Origin: Limnomonas spitsbergensis
Lineage: Eukaryota; Chlorophyta; Chlorophyceae; Chlamydomonadales
Assembly (NCBI GenBank): GCA_037349105.1
Contig: JAYJMM010000100.1
Span: forward strand, 868,001 to 932,000
Direction: 5' to 3'
Length of the DNA: 64,000 bases
Shown: in pieces, positions 31,501 to 46,500 of the stretch
How positions within the stretch are numbered: position 1 is the stretch's first letter
Layout: every line of letters starts with the position of its first letter
The notes under the pieces: model-generated
What the model was told of the DNA's origin: nothing
What the model saw: only the letters and a program-made list of their open reading frames with translations
Databases searched by the model: none
Made by a program: the position numbers and the translations under genes

Positions 31501-34500
31501 CAACCATGTCCCTTATGCATGCACTGCCCTGACCTACACCAACCATGTCCCTTATGCATGAACTGCCCTGACCTACACCAACCATGTCCCTTATGCATGT
31601 ACTGCCCTGACCTGCACCAGCCATGTCCCTTATGCATGTACTGCCCTGACCTACACCAACCATGTCCCTTATGCATGTACTGCCCTGACCTACACCAGCC
31701 ATGTCCCTTATGCATGTACTGCCCTGACCTACACCAGCCATGTCCCTTATGCATGCACTGCCCTGACCTGCACCAGCCATGTCCCTTATGCATGTACTGC
31801 CCTGACCTACACCAACCATGTCCCTTATGCATGTACTGCCCTGACCTACACCAACCATGTCCCTTATGCATGCACTGCCCTGACCTACACCAGCCATGTC
31901 CCTTATGCATGTACTGCCCTGACCTACACCAACCATGTCCCTTATGCATGCACTGCCCTGACATACACCAGCCATGTCCCTTATGCATGCACTGCCCTGA
32001 CCTACACCAACCATGTCCCTTATGCATGCACTGCCCTGACCTGCACCAGCCATGTCCCTTATGCATGTACTGCCCTGACCTGCACCAGCCATGTCCCTTA
32101 TGCATGTACTGCCCTGACCTGCACCAGCCATGTCCCTTATGCATGCACTGCCCTGACCTACACCAGCCATGTCCCTTATGCATAAACTGCTCTGACCTGC
32201 ACCAGCCATGTCCCTTATGCATGTACTGCCCTGACCTACACCAGCCATGTCCCTTATGCATGAACGGCTCTGACCTGCACCAGCCATTTCCCTTATGCAT
32301 GTACTGCCCTGACCTACACCAGCCATGTCCCTTATGCATGTACTGCCCTGACCTGCACCAGCCATGTCCCTTATGCATGCACTGCCCTGACCTACACCAA
32401 CCATGTCCCTTATGCATGCACTGCCCTGACCTACACCAACCATGTCCCTTATGCATGTACTGCCCTGACCTACACCAGCCATGTCCCTTATGCATGTACT
32501 GCCCTGACCTACACCAGCCATGTCCCTTATGCATGTACTGCCCTGACCTACACCAGCCATGTCCCTTATGCATGTACTGCCCTGACCTACACCAACCATG
32601 TCCCTTATGCATGCACTGCCCTGACCTACACCAACCATGTCCCTTATGCATGAACTGCCCTGACCTACACCAACCATGTCCCTTATGCATGTACTGCCCT
32701 GACCTGCACCAGCCATGTCCCTTATGCATGTACTGCCCTGACCTACACCAACCATGTCCCTTATGCATGTACTGCCCTGACCTACACCAGCCATGTCCCT
32801 TATGCATGTACTGCCCTGACCTACACCAGCCATGTCCCTTATGCATGCACTGCCCTGACCTGCACCAGCCATGTCCCTTATGCATGTACTGCCCTGACCT
32901 ACACCAACCATGTCCCTTATGCATGCACTGCCCTGACCTACACCAACCATGTCCCTTATGCATGTACTGCCCTGACCTGCACCAGCCATGTCCCTTATGC
33001 ATGCACTGCCCTGACCTACACCAGCCATGTCCCTTATGCATGTACTGCCCTGACCTACACCAGCCATGTCCCTTATGCATGCACTGCCCTGACCTACACC
33101 AGCCATGTCCCTTATGCATGTACTGCCCTGACCTACACCAACCATGTCCCTTATGCATGTACTGCCCTGACCTACACCAACCATGTCCCTCATGCATGTA
33201 CTGCCCTGACCTACACCAGCCATGTCCATTATGCATGTACTGCCCTGACCTACACCAGCCATGTCCCTTATGCATGTACTGCCCTGACCTACACCAGCCA
33301 TGTCCCTTATGCATGCACTGCCCTGACCTACACCAGCCATGTCCCTTATGCATGCACTGCCCTGACCTACACCAACCATGTCCCTTATGCATGTACTGCC
33401 CTGACCTACACCAACCATGTCCCTTATGCATGTACTGCCCTGACCTACACCAACCATGTCCCTTATGCATGTACTGCCCTGACCTACACCAACCATGTCC
33501 CTTATGCATGTACTGCCCTGACCTGCACCAGCCATGTCCCTTATGCATGCACTGCCCTGACCTACACCAACCATGTCCCTTATGCATAAACTGCTCTGAC
33601 CTGCACCAGCCATGTCCCTTATGCATGTACTGCCCTGACCTACACCAGCCATGTCCCTTATGCATGAACTGCTCTGACATGCACCAGCCATGTCCCTTAT
33701 GCATGTACTGCCCTGACCTACACCAGCCATGTCCCTTATGCATGTACTGCCCTGACCTACACCAACCATGTCCCTTATGCATGTACTGCCCTGACCTACA
33801 CCAGCCATGTCCCTTATGCATGTACTGCCCTGACCTACACCAGCCATGTCCCTTATGCATGTACTGCCCTGACCTGCACCAGCCATGTCCCTTATGCATG
33901 TACTGCCCTGACCTACACCAACCATGTCCCTTATGCATGCACTGCCCTGACCTACACCAGCCATGTCCCTTATGCATGTACTGCCCTGACCTACACCAGC
34001 CATGTCCCTTATGCATGTACTGCCCTGACCTACACCAACCATGTCCCTTATGCATGCACTGCCCTGACCTACACCAGCCATGTCCCTTATGCATGTACTG
34101 CCCTGACCTACACCAACCATGTCCCTTATGCATGTACTGCCCTGACCTACACCAGCCATGTCCCTTATGCATGTACTGCCCTGACCTACACCAGCCATGT
34201 CCCTTATGCATGTACTGCCCTGACCTACACCAACCATGTCCCTTATGCATGCACTGCCCTGACCTACACCAGCCATGTCCCTTATGCATGTACTGCCCTG
34301 ACCTACACCAGCCATGTCCCTTATGCATGTACTGCCCTGACCTACAACAACCATGTCCCTTATGCATGCACTGCCCTGACCTACACCAACCATGTCCCTT
34401 ATGCATGTACTGCCCTGACCTACACCAGCCATGTCCCTTATGCATGTACTGCCCTGACCTGCACCAGCCATGTCCCTTATGCATGTACTGCCCTGACCTA

Positions 34501-37500
34501 CACCAACCATGTCCCTTATGCATGTACTGCCCTGACCTACACCAACCATGTCCCTTATGCATGTACTGCCCTGACCTACACCAGCCATGTCCCTTATGCA
34601 TGTACTGCCCTGACCTACACCAGCCATGTCCCTTATGCATGTACTGCCCTGACCTACACCAGCCATGTCCCTTATGCATGCACTGCCCTGACCTACACCA
34701 ACCATGTCCCGTATGCATGTACTGCCCTGACCTACACCAGCCATGTCCCTTATGCATGCACTGCCCTGACCTACACCAACCATGTCCCTTATGCATATAC
34801 TGCCCTGACCTGCACCAGCCATGTCCCTTATGCATGTACTGCCCTGACCTACACCAGCCATGTCCCTTATGCATGCACTGCCCTGACCTACACCAGCCAT
34901 GTCCCGTATGCATGTACTGCCCTGACCTACACCAGCCATGTCCCTTATGCATGCACTGCCCTGACCTGAACCAACCATGTCCCTTATGCATGTACTGCCC
35001 TGACCTACACCAACCATGTCCCTTATGCATGTACTGCCCTGACCTACACCAACCATGTCCCTTATGCATGCACTGCCCTGACCTACACCAGCCATGTCCC
35101 TTATGCATGTACTGCCCTGACCTACACCAACCATGTCCCTTATGCATGCACTGCCCTGACATACACCAGCCATGTCCCTTATGCATGCACTGCCCTGACC
35201 TACACCAACCATGTCCCTTATGCATGCACTGCCCTGACCTGCACCAGCCATGTCCCTTATGCATGTACTGCCCTGACCTGCACCAGCCATGTCCCTTATG
35301 CATGTACTGCCCTGACCTGCACCAGCCATGTCCCTTATGCATGCACTGCCCTGACCTACACCAGCCATGTCCCTTATGCATAAACTGCTCTGACCTGCAC
35401 CAGCCATGTCCCTTATGCATGTACTGCCCTGACCTACACCAGCCATGTCCCTTATGCATGAACGGCTCTGACCTGCACCAGCCATGTCCCTTATGCATGT
35501 ACTGCCCTGACCTACACCAGCCATGTCCCTTATGCATGTACTGCCCTGACCTGCACCAGCCATGTCCCTTATGCATGCACTGCCCTGACCTACACCAACC
35601 ATGTCCCTTATGCATGCACTGCCCTGACCTACACCAACCATGTCCCTTATGCATGTACTGCCCTGACCTACACCAGCCATGTCCCTTATGCATGTACTGC
35701 CCTGACCTACACCAGCCATGTCCCTTATGCATGTACTGCCCTGACCTACACCAGCCATGTCCCTTATGCATGTACTGCCCTGACCTACACCAACCATGTC
35801 CCTTATGCATGCACTGCCCTGACCTACACCAACCATGTCCCTTATGCATGAACTGCCCTGACCTACACCAACCATGTCCCTTATGCATGTACTGCCCTGA
35901 CCTGCACCAGCCATGTCCCTTATGCATGTACTGCCCTGACCTACACCAACCATGTCCCTTATGCATGTACTGCCCTGACCTACACCAGCCATGTCCCTTA
36001 TGCATGTACTGCCCTGACCTACACCAGCCATGTCCCTTATGCATGCACTGCCCTGACCTGCACCAGCCATGTCCCTTATGCATGTACTGCCCTGACCTAC
36101 ACCAACCATGTCCCTTATGCATGCACTGCCCTGACCTACACCAACCATGTCCCTTATGCATGTACTGCCCTGACCTGCACCAGCCATGTCCCTTATGCAT
36201 GCACTGCCCTGACCTACACCAGCCATGTCCCTTATGCATGTACTGCCCTGACCTACACCAGCCATGTCCCTTATGCATGCACTGCCCTGACCTACACCAG
36301 CCATGTCCCTTATGCATGTACTGCCCTGACCTACACCAACCATGTCCCTTATGCATGTACTGCCCTGACCTACACCAACCATGTCCCTCATGCATGTACT
36401 GCCCTGACCTACACCAGCCATGTCCATTATGCATGTACTGCCCTGACCTACACCAGCCATGTCCCTTATGCATGTACTGCCCTGACCTACACCAGCCATG
36501 TCCCTTATGCATGCACTGCCCTGACCTACACCAGCCATGTCCCTTATGCATGCACTGCCCTGACCTACACCAACCATGTCCCTTATGCATGTACTGCCCT
36601 GACCTACACCAACCATGTCCCTTATGCATGTACTGCCCTGACCTACACCAACCATGTCCCTTATGCATGTACTGCCCTGACCTACACCAACCATGTCGTT
36701 TATGCTTGTACTGCCCTGACCTGCACCAGCCATGTCCCTTATGCATGCACTGCCCTGACCTACACCAGCCATGTCCCTTATGCATAAACTGCTCTGACCT
36801 GCACCAGCCATGTCCCTTATGCATGTACTGCCCTGACCTACACCAGCCATGTCCCTTATGCATGAACTGCTCTGACATGCACCAGCCATGTCCCTTATGC
36901 ATGTACTGCCCTGACCTACACCAGCCATGTCCCTTATGCATGTACTGCCCTGACCTGCACCAGCCATGTCCCTTATGCATGCACTGCCCTGACCTACACC
37001 AACCATGTCCCTTATGCATGCACTGCCCTGACCTACACCAACCATGTCCCTTATGCATGTACTGCCCTGACCTACACCAACCATGTCCCTTATGCATGTA
37101 CTGCCCTGACCTACACCAGCCATGTCCCTTATGCATGTACTGCCCTGACCTACACCAGCCATGTCCCTTATGCATGTACTGCCCTGACCTACACCAACCA
37201 TGTCCCTTATGCATGCACTGCCCTGACCTACACCAACCATGTCCCTTATGCATGTACTGCCCTGACCTACACCAACCATGTCCCTTATGCATGTACTGCC
37301 CTGACCTGCACCAGCCATGTCCCTTATGCATGTACTGCCCTGACCTACACCAACCATGTCCCTTATGCATGTACTGCCCTGACCTACACCAGCCATGTCC
37401 CTTATGCATGTACTGCCCTGACCTACACCAGCCATGTCCCTTATGCATGCACTGCCCTGACCTGCACCAGCCATGTCCCTTATGCATGCACTGCCCTGAC

Positions 37501-40500
37501 CTACACCAACCATGTCCCTTATGCATGCACTGCCCTGACCTACACCAACCATGTCCCGTATGCATGCACTGCCCTGACCTACACCAACCATGTCCCTTAT
37601 GCATGTACTGCCCTGACCTACACCAGCCATGTCCCTTATGCATGTACTGCCCTGACCTACACCAGCCATGTCCCTTATGCATGCACTGCCCTGACCTACA
37701 CCAGCCATGTCCCTTATGCATGTACTGCCCTGACCAACACCAACCATGTCCCTTATGCATGTTCTGCCCTGACCTACACCAACCATGTCCTTTATGCATG
37801 TACTGCCCTGACCTACACCAACCATGTCCCTTATGCATGCACTGCCCTGACCTACACCAGCCATGTCCCTTATGCATGTACTGCCCTGACCTACACCAAC
37901 CATGTCCATTATGCATGTACTGCCCTGACCTACACCAGCCATGTCCCTTATGCATGTACTGCCCTGACCTACACCAGCCATGTCCCTTATGCATGTACTG
38001 CCCTGACCTGCACCAGCCATGTCCCTTATGCATGCACTGCCCTGACCTACACCAGCCATGTCCCTTATGCATGTACTGCCCTGACCTACACCAGCCATGT
38101 CCCGTATGCATGTACTGCCCTGACCTACACCAGCCATGTCCCTTATGCATGCACTGCCCTGACCTACACCAGCCATGTCCCTTATGCATGTACTGCCCTG
38201 ACCTGCACCAGCCATGTCCCTTATGCATGTACTGCCCTGACCTACACCAACCATGTCCCTTATGCATGTACTGCCCTGACCTACACCAACCATGTCCCTT
38301 ATGCATGTACTGCCCTGACCTACACCAACCATGTCCCTTATGCATGTACTGCCCTGACCTACACCAGCCATGTCCCTTATGCATGTACTGCCCTGACCTA
38401 CACCAGCCATGTCACTTATGCATGCACTGCCCTGACCTACACCAACCATGTCCCTTATGCATGCACTGCCCTGACCTACACCAGCCATGTCCCTTATGCA
38501 TGTACTGCCCTGACCTACACCAACCATGTCCCTTATGCATGTACTGCCCTGACCTACACCAACCATGTCCCTTATGCATGTACTGCCCTGACCTACACCA
38601 GCCATGTCCCTTATGCATGCACTGCCCTGACCTACACCAGCTATGTCCCTTATGCATGTACTGCCCTGACCTACACCAGCCACATCCCTCACCTGCACCA
38701 TGAGCATGCAGTGGGCGAGCATCAGCAGATGTGCAGCTACACACGCAATGTTGAGCCACACGAACACCACCTCAGCGCTCACCACCTGCACAACAACAAT
38801 GACATCAGGACCCCGGCTAAGGTTCGCTTGCTTCTGCACGATAACACCACCTCAGCACTCACCACCTGCACAACAACAACGACATCAGGACCCCGGCTAA
38901 GGTTCGCTTGCTTCTGCACGAGAACACCAGCCCAGCGCTCACAACCTGCACAACAGGACCCTGGCTAAATTTTGCATGTTTCTGCTACAATTCAGCTACA
39001 ATTCAGCTACAATTCAGCTACAATTCCAGGACAATTCACCCACAATTCAGGTGCAATACTGCCTGCGGCCATTATAGGGGCTAAGTGCTGCAGGCCAAGT
39101 AGTTCACCGGGGGTAGCCTGTCAGGATTTGGTCAAAATCAACCCAGTGGTGGCCGCCTGGCAGATCCCCGATCGCGGTCTGGTGGGCACTGAAAGACAAA
39201 GCAAACAGCACATAGTCAGGAGCACCACTGCTTGTTCGAGCACGTGTCAGCTACAATTCAGCCCTGCCACAGCCTACAGTCGGGAGGGCCTAGTGCAGAA
39301 ATCCCTGTGGCTTGGGTCGCTGGCCAGCCTTAGACCAGGCCAGGTTTGATCACCATCCACCCAGTCGTGGCTGCCTGGTAGGCCCCCAACGGCCGTCTAG
39401 TACACAGTGTCATACAACTGAGAAAGATGTGGTAGCCAGCGCCACTGGTCATTTTCAGCTGCCAGGAAAATCAGCTAAAATCCAGCTAAAAAAATCACTG
39501 GGCAGCAGTGGTATTGCTGTGGTCACAATTTCGGATTTCCAGATTCCAGAACAAAACAATTCACATGTAAATAATACCGGTGGTGAATGCAGCTTTGCAG
39601 TGACACCCACCACTCTCGACAATAGAGAAGCCTGTCTAATGCCCTGGGCGTCGACCAGCTTCCTTGTTGCCCAAGGTGAGTGAAGCCATATGATGGTGAA
39701 TGCAGCTTTGCCAAGACAGTGAGACACCCTCCGCTCCAGACAAGAAAGAAGTCAGTCTACTGCCCTGGGTGGTTAGGCGTCAACCAGCACCCTTCCTGCC
39801 CAAGGACAGTAAACACACACGGCTGACTCCTCCTGCATACTACTCTCTGTGGTGCCACAGCAATTGGTGCCACAACAATGCAGCTTACCTGGGTTTGCAC
39901 AAGAATGGAGGACCATCTGGGGCCTCAGTCGTCTCCAAGCATCGACCGACTGCATTCTCTGTCCGATGCCGACAAGGTCCTCGGTTTGGATTGGATGGCA
40001 GGCACAGGGGCATGTAGAGTCCCACGTGTCTTTAAAGTACACGGTGGCTCACCTAGTGCTACGGCCGAACGGGTGGCTTCCTTTATCCACGCCTCAGGGC
40101 GTATCGTTTATTTATTTATTTATTTATACAGCCCCACAAGCTGAAAATTCCCGACAAAACTCTCAGGGAGACAGCAAGGTCAACCTAGCATTCAGCCCAA
40201 CCTCCTCCACTTGCTGCCCAAAGGTCGCACCCATCTCCTACACTTTCGCCTGCTCTCCCCCGCCCCCCATTTCACACCCCGTCCTCTGTTCTCCTCTGCC
40301 CTCACTCCCCCCACCCACACACACACAGCTCTTAACCTGCCCCTGAAACCCTCCTCCCTCCCTCCTCCCTCCCCCCCCAGCTCTTACCCTGTCCTCTGCT
40401 TTCAAAAGCCCGACTTCTCTCCCGCTGACCACGTCAACGACCTGCAACAGAGCGTTCCCGTTAAGGTGTGAGAGATTAGGTTCAGGGTTTTGTGAGATGA

Positions 40501-43500
40501 GGGACACACGTTTTCTTAAGTAGTCCAGGGTTCTGTGAGATGAGGGCTGAGGGTTTTGTTAAGTAAGGGCTGAGGGTTTTGTGACATGAGGGTTCAGGCT
40601 TGTGTTAAGTAAGGGTTGGGGGGTTTTGTGAGATGAGGGACACGAGTTTTCTTAAGTAAGGGTGGAGGCTTTTGTGAGATGAGGGTCGAGGGTTTTGACA
40701 CGACACATCCACTTAACAGTCCAATCCATTGAGCGACATGAACGAGGCCTCATCCCATCCCCCACAGCGTCCCCAGCAGCAAATCATGGAAAAGTCCACC
40801 CAAAGTTGAGTTAATTGTGGGCATGCCCCCACACATCATGGGCCTGTCCGGATTTAGACCTACACCTTGGAACCCTCCCCTCACAACAGATCAACCTGCG
40901 AGGAGGTGATGTCGGTGTCGACAGCGTCACAGCTGGTATGAAGGTCCCAGCAAGGTCCTACTACTGACCCATAACCCTTCACCCCAGATTACCATGCACA
41001 AACTTGCACCTCAACTCCACAGCTGGTATGAAGGTCCCAGCAAGGTCCTTCTACTGACCCGTAATCCTTGACCCCAGATAACCATGCACAAACTTGCACC
41101 CCAACTCCACAGCTGGTATGAAGGTCCCAGCAAGGTCCTACTACTGACCCATAACCCTTCACCCCAGATTACCATGCACAAACTTGCACCCCAACTCCAC
41201 AGCTGGTATGAAGGTCCCGGCAAGGTCCTTCTACTGACCCATAACCCTTCACCCCAGATAACCAGGCACAAACTTGCACCCCAACTCCACAGCTGGTGGG
41301 AAGATCCCGGCAAGGTCCTATTACTGACCCATAACCCTTCACCCCAGATTACCATGCACAAACTTGCACCCCGCCTCCACAACTGGTATGAAGATCCCGG
41401 CAAGGTCCTTCTACTGACCCATAACCCTTCACCCCAGATTACCATGCACAAACTTGCGCCCCAACTCCACAGCTGGTGGGAAGATCCCGGCAAGGTCCTT
41501 CTACTGACCCATAACCCTTCACCCCAGATTACTATGCACAAACTTGCACCCCAACTCCACAACTGTTATGAAGATCCCGGCTAGGTCCTTCTACTGACCC
41601 ATAACCCTTCACCCCAGATTACCATGCACAAACTTGCACCCCAACTCCACAACTGGTATGAAGATCCCGGCAAGGTCCTTCTACTGACCCATAACCCTTC
41701 ACCCCAGATTACCATGCACAAACTTGCGCCCCAACTCCACAGCTGGTGGGAAGATCCCGGCAGGGTCCTTCTACTGACCCATAACCCTTCACCCCAGATT
41801 ACCATGCACAAACTTGCGCCCCAACTCCACAGCTGGTGGGAAGATCCCGGCAGGGTCCTTCTACTGACCCATAACCCTTCACCCCAGATTACTATGCACA
41901 AACTTGCACCCCAACTCCACAACTGGTGGGAAGATCCCGGCAAGGTCCTTCTACTGACCCATAACCCTTCACCCCAGATTACTATGCACAAACTTGCACC
42001 CCAACTCCACAACTGGTATGAAGATCCCGGCAAGGTCCTTCTACTGACCCATAACCCTTCACCCCAGATTACCATGCACAAACTTGCGCCCCAACTCCAC
42101 AGCTGGTGGGAAGATCCCGGCAGGGTCCTTCTACTGACCCATAACCCTTCACCCCAGATTACCATGCACAAACTTGCGCCCCAACTCCACAGCTGGTGGG
42201 AAGATCCCGGCAGGGTCCTTCTACTGACCCATAACCCTTCACCCCAGATTACTATGCACAAACTTGCACCCCAACTCCACAACTGGTGGGAAGATCCCGG
42301 CAAGGTCCTTCTACTGACCCATAACCCTTCACCCCAGATTACTATGCACAAACTTGCACCCCAACTCCACAACTGGTATGAAGATCCCGGCAAGGTCCTT
42401 CTACTGACCCATAACCCTTCACCCCAGATTACCATGCACAAACTTGCGCCCCAACTCCACAGCTGGTGGGAAGATCCCGGCAAGGTCCTTCTACTGACCC
42501 ATAACCCTTCACCCCAGATAACCAGGCACAAACTTGCACCCCAACTCCACAACTGGTATGAAGGTCCCGGCAAGGTCCTTCTACTGACCCATTACCCTTC
42601 ACCCCAGATTACCATGCACAAACTTGCGCCCCAACTCCACAGCTGGTGGGAAGATCCCGGCAAGGTCCTTCTACTGACCCATAACCCTTCACCCCAGATT
42701 ACCATGCACAAACTTGCACTCCAACTCCACAGCTGGTATGAAGGTCCCAGCAGGGTCCTTCTACTGACCCATAACCCTTCACCCCAGATTACCAGGCAAA
42801 GACCTGCACCCCAACTCCACAACTGGTATGAAGATCCCAGCAAGGTCCTTCTACTGACCCATAACCCTTCACCCCAGATAACCAGGCACAAACTTGCACC
42901 CCAACTCCACAGCTGGTGGGAAGATCCCGGCAAGGTCCTTCTACTGACCCATAACCCTTCACCCCAGATTACCATGCACAAACTTGCACTCCAACTCCAC
43001 AGCTGGTATGAAGATCCCGGCAAGGTCCTTCTACTGACCCATAACCCTTCACCCCAGATTACCATGCACAAACTTGCACCCCAACTCCACAACTGGTATG
43101 AAGATCCCGGCAAGGTCCTTCTACTGACCCATAACCCTTCACCCCAGATTACCATGCACAAACTTGCGCCCCAACTCCACAGCTGGTGGGAAGATCCCGG
43201 CAAGGTCCTTCTACTGACCCATAACCCTTCACCCCAGATTACCATGCACAAACTTGCACCCCAACTCCACAGCTGGTATGAAGATCCCGGCAAGGTCCTT
43301 CTACTGACCCATAACCCTTCACCCCAGATAACCATGCACAAACTTGCGCCCCAACTCCACAGCTGGTGGGAAGATCCCGGCAAGGTCCTTCTACTGACCC
43401 ATAACCCTTCACCCCAGATTACCATGCACAAACTTGCACCCCGCCTCCACAACTGGTATGAAGATCCCGGCAAGGTCCTTCTACTGACCCATAACCCTTC

Positions 43501-46500
43501 ACCCCAGATTACCATGCACAAACTTGCGCCCCAACTCCACAGCTGGTGGGAAGATCCCGGCAAGGTCCTTCTACTGACCCATAACCCTTCACCCCAGATT
43601 ACTATGCACAAACTTGCACCCCAACTCCACAACTGTTATGAAGATCCCGGCTAGGTCCTTCTACTGACCCATAACCCTTCACCCCAGATTACCATGCACA
43701 AACTTGCACCCCAACTCCACAACTGGTATGAAGATCCCGGCAAGGTCCTTCTACTGACCCATAACCCTTCACCCCAGATTACCATGCACAAACTTGCGCC
43801 CCAACTCCACAGCTGGTGGGAAGATCCCGGCAGGGTCCTTCTACTGACCCATAACCCTTCACCCCAGATTACTATGCACAAACTTGCACCCCAACTCCAC
43901 AACTGGTGGGAAGATCCCGGCAAGGTCCTTCTACTGACCCATAACCCTTCACCCCAGATTACTATGCACAAACTTGCACCCCAACTCCACAACTGGTATG
44001 AAGATCCCGGCAAGGTCCTTCTACTGACCCATAACCCTTCACCCCAGATTACCATGCACAAACTTGCGCCCCAACTCCACAGCTGGTGGGAAGATCCCGG
44101 CAAGGTCCTTCTACTGACCCATAACCCTTCACCCCAGATAACCAGGCACAAACTTGCACCCCAACTCCACAACTGGTATGAAGGTCCCGGCAAGGTCCTT
44201 CTACTGACCCATTACCCTTCACCCCAGATTACCATGCACAAACTTGCGCCCCAACTCCACAGCTGGTGGGAAGATCCCGGCAAGGTCCTTCTACTGACCC
44301 ATAACCCTTCACCCCAGATTACCATGCACAAACTTGCACTCCAACTCCACAGCTGGTATGAAGGTCCCAGCAGGGTCCTTCTACTGACCCATAACCCTTC
44401 ACCCCAGATCACCAGGCAAAGACCTGCACCCCAACTCCACAACTGGTATGAAGATCCCAGCAAGGTCCTTCTACTGACCCATAACCCTTCACCCCAGATA
44501 ACCAGGCACAAACTTGCACCCCAACTCCACAGCTGGTGGGAAGATCCCGGCAAGGTCCTTCTACTGACCCATAACCCTTCACCCCAGATTACCATGCACA
44601 AACTTGCACTCCAACTCCACAGCTGGTATGAAGATCCCGGCAAGGTCCTTCTACTGACCCATAACCCTTCACCCCAGATTACCATGCACAAACTTGCACC
44701 CCAACTCCACAACTGGTATGAAGATCCCGGCAAGGTCCTTCTACTGACCCATAACCCTTCACCCCAGATTACCATGCACAAACTTGCGCCCCAACTCCAC
44801 AGCTGGTGGGAAGATCCCGGCAAGGTCCTTCTACTGACCCATAACCCTTCACCCCAGATTACCATGCACAAACTTGCACCCCAACTCCACAGCTGGTATG
44901 AAGATCCCGGCAAGGTCCTTCTACTGACCCATAACCCTTCACCCCAGATAACCAGGCACAAACTTGCACCCCAACTCCACAACTGGTATGAAGATCCCGG
45001 CAAGGTCCTACTACTGACCCAGAACCCTTCACCCCAGATTACCAGGCACAAACTTGCACTCCAACTCCACAGCTGGTTTCCAAGTCCCAGCGGGGCGCCA
45101 CCAGTCCTGAACACTAAGTTGCGAGTTCGGTATTGTTTTCGGGGCTGGTTCCCCCCCGGGTTGCTCTGCCTGTCCCTTTCGATTAAGGGCTGCGGGTGGT
45201 TGCGTCAACTTTGCAACAACAACCCTAAAATGTTGGCTGCACCAGCGCCACTTTGTCACAGCTGCAGGCGATGCTCATCACAGCTCCTCCTGCAACAACG
45301 TTAACCCGTAGCCTGGCATGGGACACGCACCAGTGCCCAAACATTGCAACGGGTGCACAGGTCCCAGCAGGGCGCCTGCAGAATTTATCCCTACACCCCA
45401 TATTGGACACCCCGCGTGGAGCCGGCGGCTTAATTTGACTCAAAACGGGAAAACTGACCAGGTCCAGGCACGAGGATGATTAACAGATCGAGAGCTATTT
45501 TTTGGTTTTATGGACGCAGGTGCATGGCCGTTCTGAGTTGGTGGGTTGCCTTGGCAGGTCGATTCCGGTAACGAACGAGACCCCAGCCTGCTAAATAGTC
45601 ACACACACCCTGCTACGAAGACGCAACTGGTGCACAGGTCTCTTGGCGGCCCTGAAAAGCTACACCCTAAATTATAAACCCTTCAACCTGCACCAGAAGC
45701 GCACCCGTGCCACAACGTTGCAGCTGGTGCACAGGTCCTATCTCGGCCCCTCCCAGACCGCCCGATACTGGGATCCCCCGGCCGACCAAAAGCACGAGGA
45801 GGCGCGGCCGCCGCCCGCAACACCGCCCCGCAGCCTGTGGCGGTGCAGGGTGTCGTTCTCGTCGTTGTCGTCGTAGCTGCTGTCCCCGCTGTCTCCGTCA
45901 TCGTCGCTGCCGCCTTGCCTGTTGCCCCTGCCACGCTGGCCTGTCTGTGTGCGTGTGTTTATGTAGGAGGGAGTAGCGTGTGGGGAGAGTGGTGTGCGTG
46001 TGTGTGTGTGCATGTGCGGCAGTGTGTTTGCACGTAGGGGGGGGAGTAGCCTGCGCATGCACTCCGCTCCCACCCTCGATAGCTCCTCCCTCGATCCATC
46101 CCCTCCCACATACGCTTTCCTACACTTCCTATGCGTCCAGGGGGCCCAAGTGAGCCTTGGCGGGTCCGGCCCGCTCCCTTCCAAGCTCTCTGCCTCCTTC
46201 CCACGCACTCTGCTCCCACTTGTGATCACTCCTGCCTTGATTGTGCCTCCCTCAATCAATCCCCTCTCACCTGGGGTTCCCATGCGTGCAATTGGCCCAA
46301 GGGAGCCTTGACAGGTGCGGCCCGCTCCCTTCCTAGCTCACCGCCTCCTTCCCACGCACCCTGCTCCCACCCATGATATTTCCTCACCTGATCTCCCCTT
46401 CTCAATCAATCCCCTTTCACCTGGGGTTCCCACGCGTGCAAGTGGCCCAAGGGAGCCTTGACAGGTGCGGCTCGCTCCCTTTCTAGCTCTCCGCCTCCTT

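Noticed and set aside
25785..38690. CRISPR-like regular array
   Set aside because: Units are contiguous and carry no unique spacers; the setting is a eukaryotic intron.
25217..38839. Open frames of over 4,200 codons on both strands
   Set aside because: They exist because the 39-bp unit is 13 codons without stops. Three frames on opposite strands cannot all be genes. Only the frame shared with exon F is discussed, as a hypothesis.
41011..45304. Long frames of 166-676 codons in the 90-bp array
   Set aside because: Both strands are open because the unit is 30 codons long. There is no recognisable domain, and stop-bearing units recur.
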